This document shows positions 63,056 through 64,000 of a stretch of 64,000 nt of DNA, piece after piece; positions within the stretch are counted from its first letter, which is position 1; each line of letters starts with the position of its first letter. Below the pieces are notes generated by a model. The model worked only from the letters and a program-made list of their open reading frames with translations. It searched no databases and had not been told where the DNA came from. The position numbers and the translations under genes were made by a program. The stretch lies in NCBI GenBank assembly GCA_964485095.1, contig CAZAIB010000021.1, positions 3,403 to 67,402 on the forward strand, in the 5' to 3' direction. Source of the DNA: CAYNWT01 sp964485095. GTDB taxonomy: Bacteria; Planctomycetota; Planctomycetia; Planctomycetales; Planctomycetaceae.

Positions 63056-64000
63056 TCAGATGATCCCGTGCAACGGACCGCCGCTGGCTCCGAGTGCATC
63101 CACGCGTTTTGTGATCGCCGGATCTTCAATCAGTGGTGGAGCGTGGTGCGGCTTAATGCGTGCGTCGATGACCAGAGAACCCCGGCAGCCCCAGTGCTTG
63201 TCGGAAGTGAAACTATCGACGCCGTAAATGTCGCTGGCAGGATTTGAACGCGTGAAGGTCGTCCACAAGAAGTTGTTGAGCGTCTTCGCTGCGAAGTCAG
63301 CATCGTCCGCCACGATGACCAACGGAAATTCGCACAGCGGTTCGTTCGGCCGATAAGCGCTGCAGAACTGTTGCATCTCACGAGCCGCCGAAGCGCGATC
63401 GTGATACCCGGGGCCGGACACAATCAGGATTCCGGGCCGCGCGATCCTGGCGGTGTCGAAACCGGTTGGCAACCACATTCGTGAAGGAAGTTCGGTTGGC
63501 AACTTCCGGCGCGGTGGACCTGCTGCGGCGATGACGACTTTCGAACCAGAATTCAAACCGTCACCCGAGTAGTCCAGGGTGTCCATCGTGGTGCGAGTTT
63601 GAAAGTGCAGATCGGTTCGCCAGTCAACTCGACGCAGCATGTGATCGAAGAACTCATCAATGTGATGAATGTTGAGCTGCGGATCATCTTCACGCGCGGC
63701 GATGAGCAAATATTTTGCGAGCGACAGTTGGCCCTGCCCCAGAATTGCGTTCGCGTTGGTAAGCAGTTCTTGTGGCCGCCGTTGCTTGGCGTACGGCACG
63801 TAGCGTTCACTACCAATCGCCAGTAGCAATGGGTGCACTCCAGCCGCATCGACGGCATGCACCGCATGGACGCCCGGTATCACAGCTGGGATCGCAGGGC
63901 CGGTGAGTTCATGAATGATCTCACCAAACGATGTGTCTTCCTGCGGCGGTCGGCCGACCGCGGTGAACGGCCAGATCGCATCTTTCCGGTGGTAAACCTT
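63056..64000 (-). CDS. UbiD-family decarboxylase (C-terminal part, runs off the right edge)
   Basis: The frame is open from the stop at 63056 to the window edge, giving about 314 residues of the C-terminal part; a GTG inside the frame at 63883 is not a start. UbiD landmarks are present: the first segment reads KVYHRKDAIWPFTAVGRPPQEDTSFGEIIHELTG in the outer part, followed by IPGVHAVHAVDAAGVHPLLLAIGSERYVPY and ILGQGQLSLAKYLLIAARED. UbiD enzymes are prenylated-FMN-dependent decarboxylases (ubiquinone or menaquinone precursors, or aromatic acids). The prenylated-FMN-binding residues are partly outside the window, and no ubiX gene is seen. Substrate unknown. Confidence 0.85.
   Translation of the reverse strand, partial: KVYHRKDAIWPFTAVGRPPQEDTSFGEIIHELTGPAIPAVIPGVHAVHAVDAAGVHPLLLAIGSERYVPYAKQRRPQELLTNANAILGQGQLSLAKYLLIAAREDDPQLNIHHIDEFFDHMLRRVDWRTDLHFQTRTTMDTLDYSGDGLNSGSKVVIAAAGPPRRKLPTELPSRMWLPTGFDTARIARPGILIVSGPGYHDRASAAREMQQFCSAYRPNEPLCEFPLVIVADDADFAAKTLNNFLWTTFTRSNPASDIYGVDSFTSDKHWGCRGSLVIDARIKPHHAPPLIEDPAITKRVDALGASGGPLHGII

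Noticed and set aside
1..64000. tRNA, rRNA, integrase or insertion-sequence genes
   Set aside because: None was found on reading the intergenic spaces and the coding frames; the palindromic elements are the only candidate mobile sequences.

Overview
The window comes from a planctomycete (Planctomycetota, most likely order Planctomycetales; the genus cannot be settled from this stretch). The evidence is a set of protein families that are expanded or almost confined to that group: a DUF1501 protein next to a PSCyt1/DUF1549/DUF1553 cytochrome protein, a DUF1559 pseudopilin-like protein with a type IV pilin N-terminus, a Tat-exported Gfo/Idh/MocA oxidoreductase, several proteins built as N-terminal zinc ribbon + linker + membrane segment, and very large secreted proteins of unknown function. 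The window is almost entirely coding. I see no rRNA, tRNA, CRISPR array, prophage or intact insertion sequence.

Layout. 1-200: C-terminal end of a large secreted calcium-repeat-like protein. 248-407: a paired palindromic (REP/BIME-like) element. 467-4152: DUF1501 / PSCyt-PSD1 pair (minus strand), the second carrying an in-frame palindrome-bearing insertion. 4190-7817: a tandem duplication of a secreted protein of unknown family together with its upstream region, with a 276-bp tract identical between the copies. 8188-13228: small zinc-ribbon proteins, a Tat-exported oxidoreductase and a large FAD-dependent oxidoreductase. 13253-17060: partial Tad pilus assembly cluster (tadC, tadB, tadA/cpaF, CpaB-like protein). 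17473-27870: inositol-monophosphatase-like enzyme, two giant translationally coupled secreted proteins, and uppP.

27925-45706 (minus strand) is the centrepiece: eleven genes, nearly all overlapping or touching, read as one operon from a MoxR ATPase through DUF58, two von Willebrand A proteins, a large membrane protein with a periplasmic domain, a coiled-coil/repeat protein, a TPR-like protein, an NPCBM-domain protein and three consecutive HtrA-like proteins. Only the first HtrA-like protein keeps the catalytic triad. The second has lost the serine. The third has lost all three residues and is fused to two PDZ domains and an alpha/beta hydrolase. The first part resembles the Bat/MoxR arrangement known from other phyla; the link to a set of one active and two degenerate HtrA proteins suggests an envelope chaperone or quality-control system. 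The function is inferred, not shown.

45894-64000: a divergent two-gene unit; a protein resembling the sulfatase/alkaline-phosphatase fold without its catalytic motif; a zinc-ribbon membrane protein; a five-gene run ending in hisH-hisA-PhyH-queG; a DUF1559 gene with a clear intrinsic terminator; an aminotransferase and a DUF493 protein; a TetR-adaptor-RND efflux operon; a lipoprotein nuclease with a substituted catalytic arginine; a Uma2-family protein with a small partner; and the C-terminal part of a UbiD-family decarboxylase that runs off the right edge.
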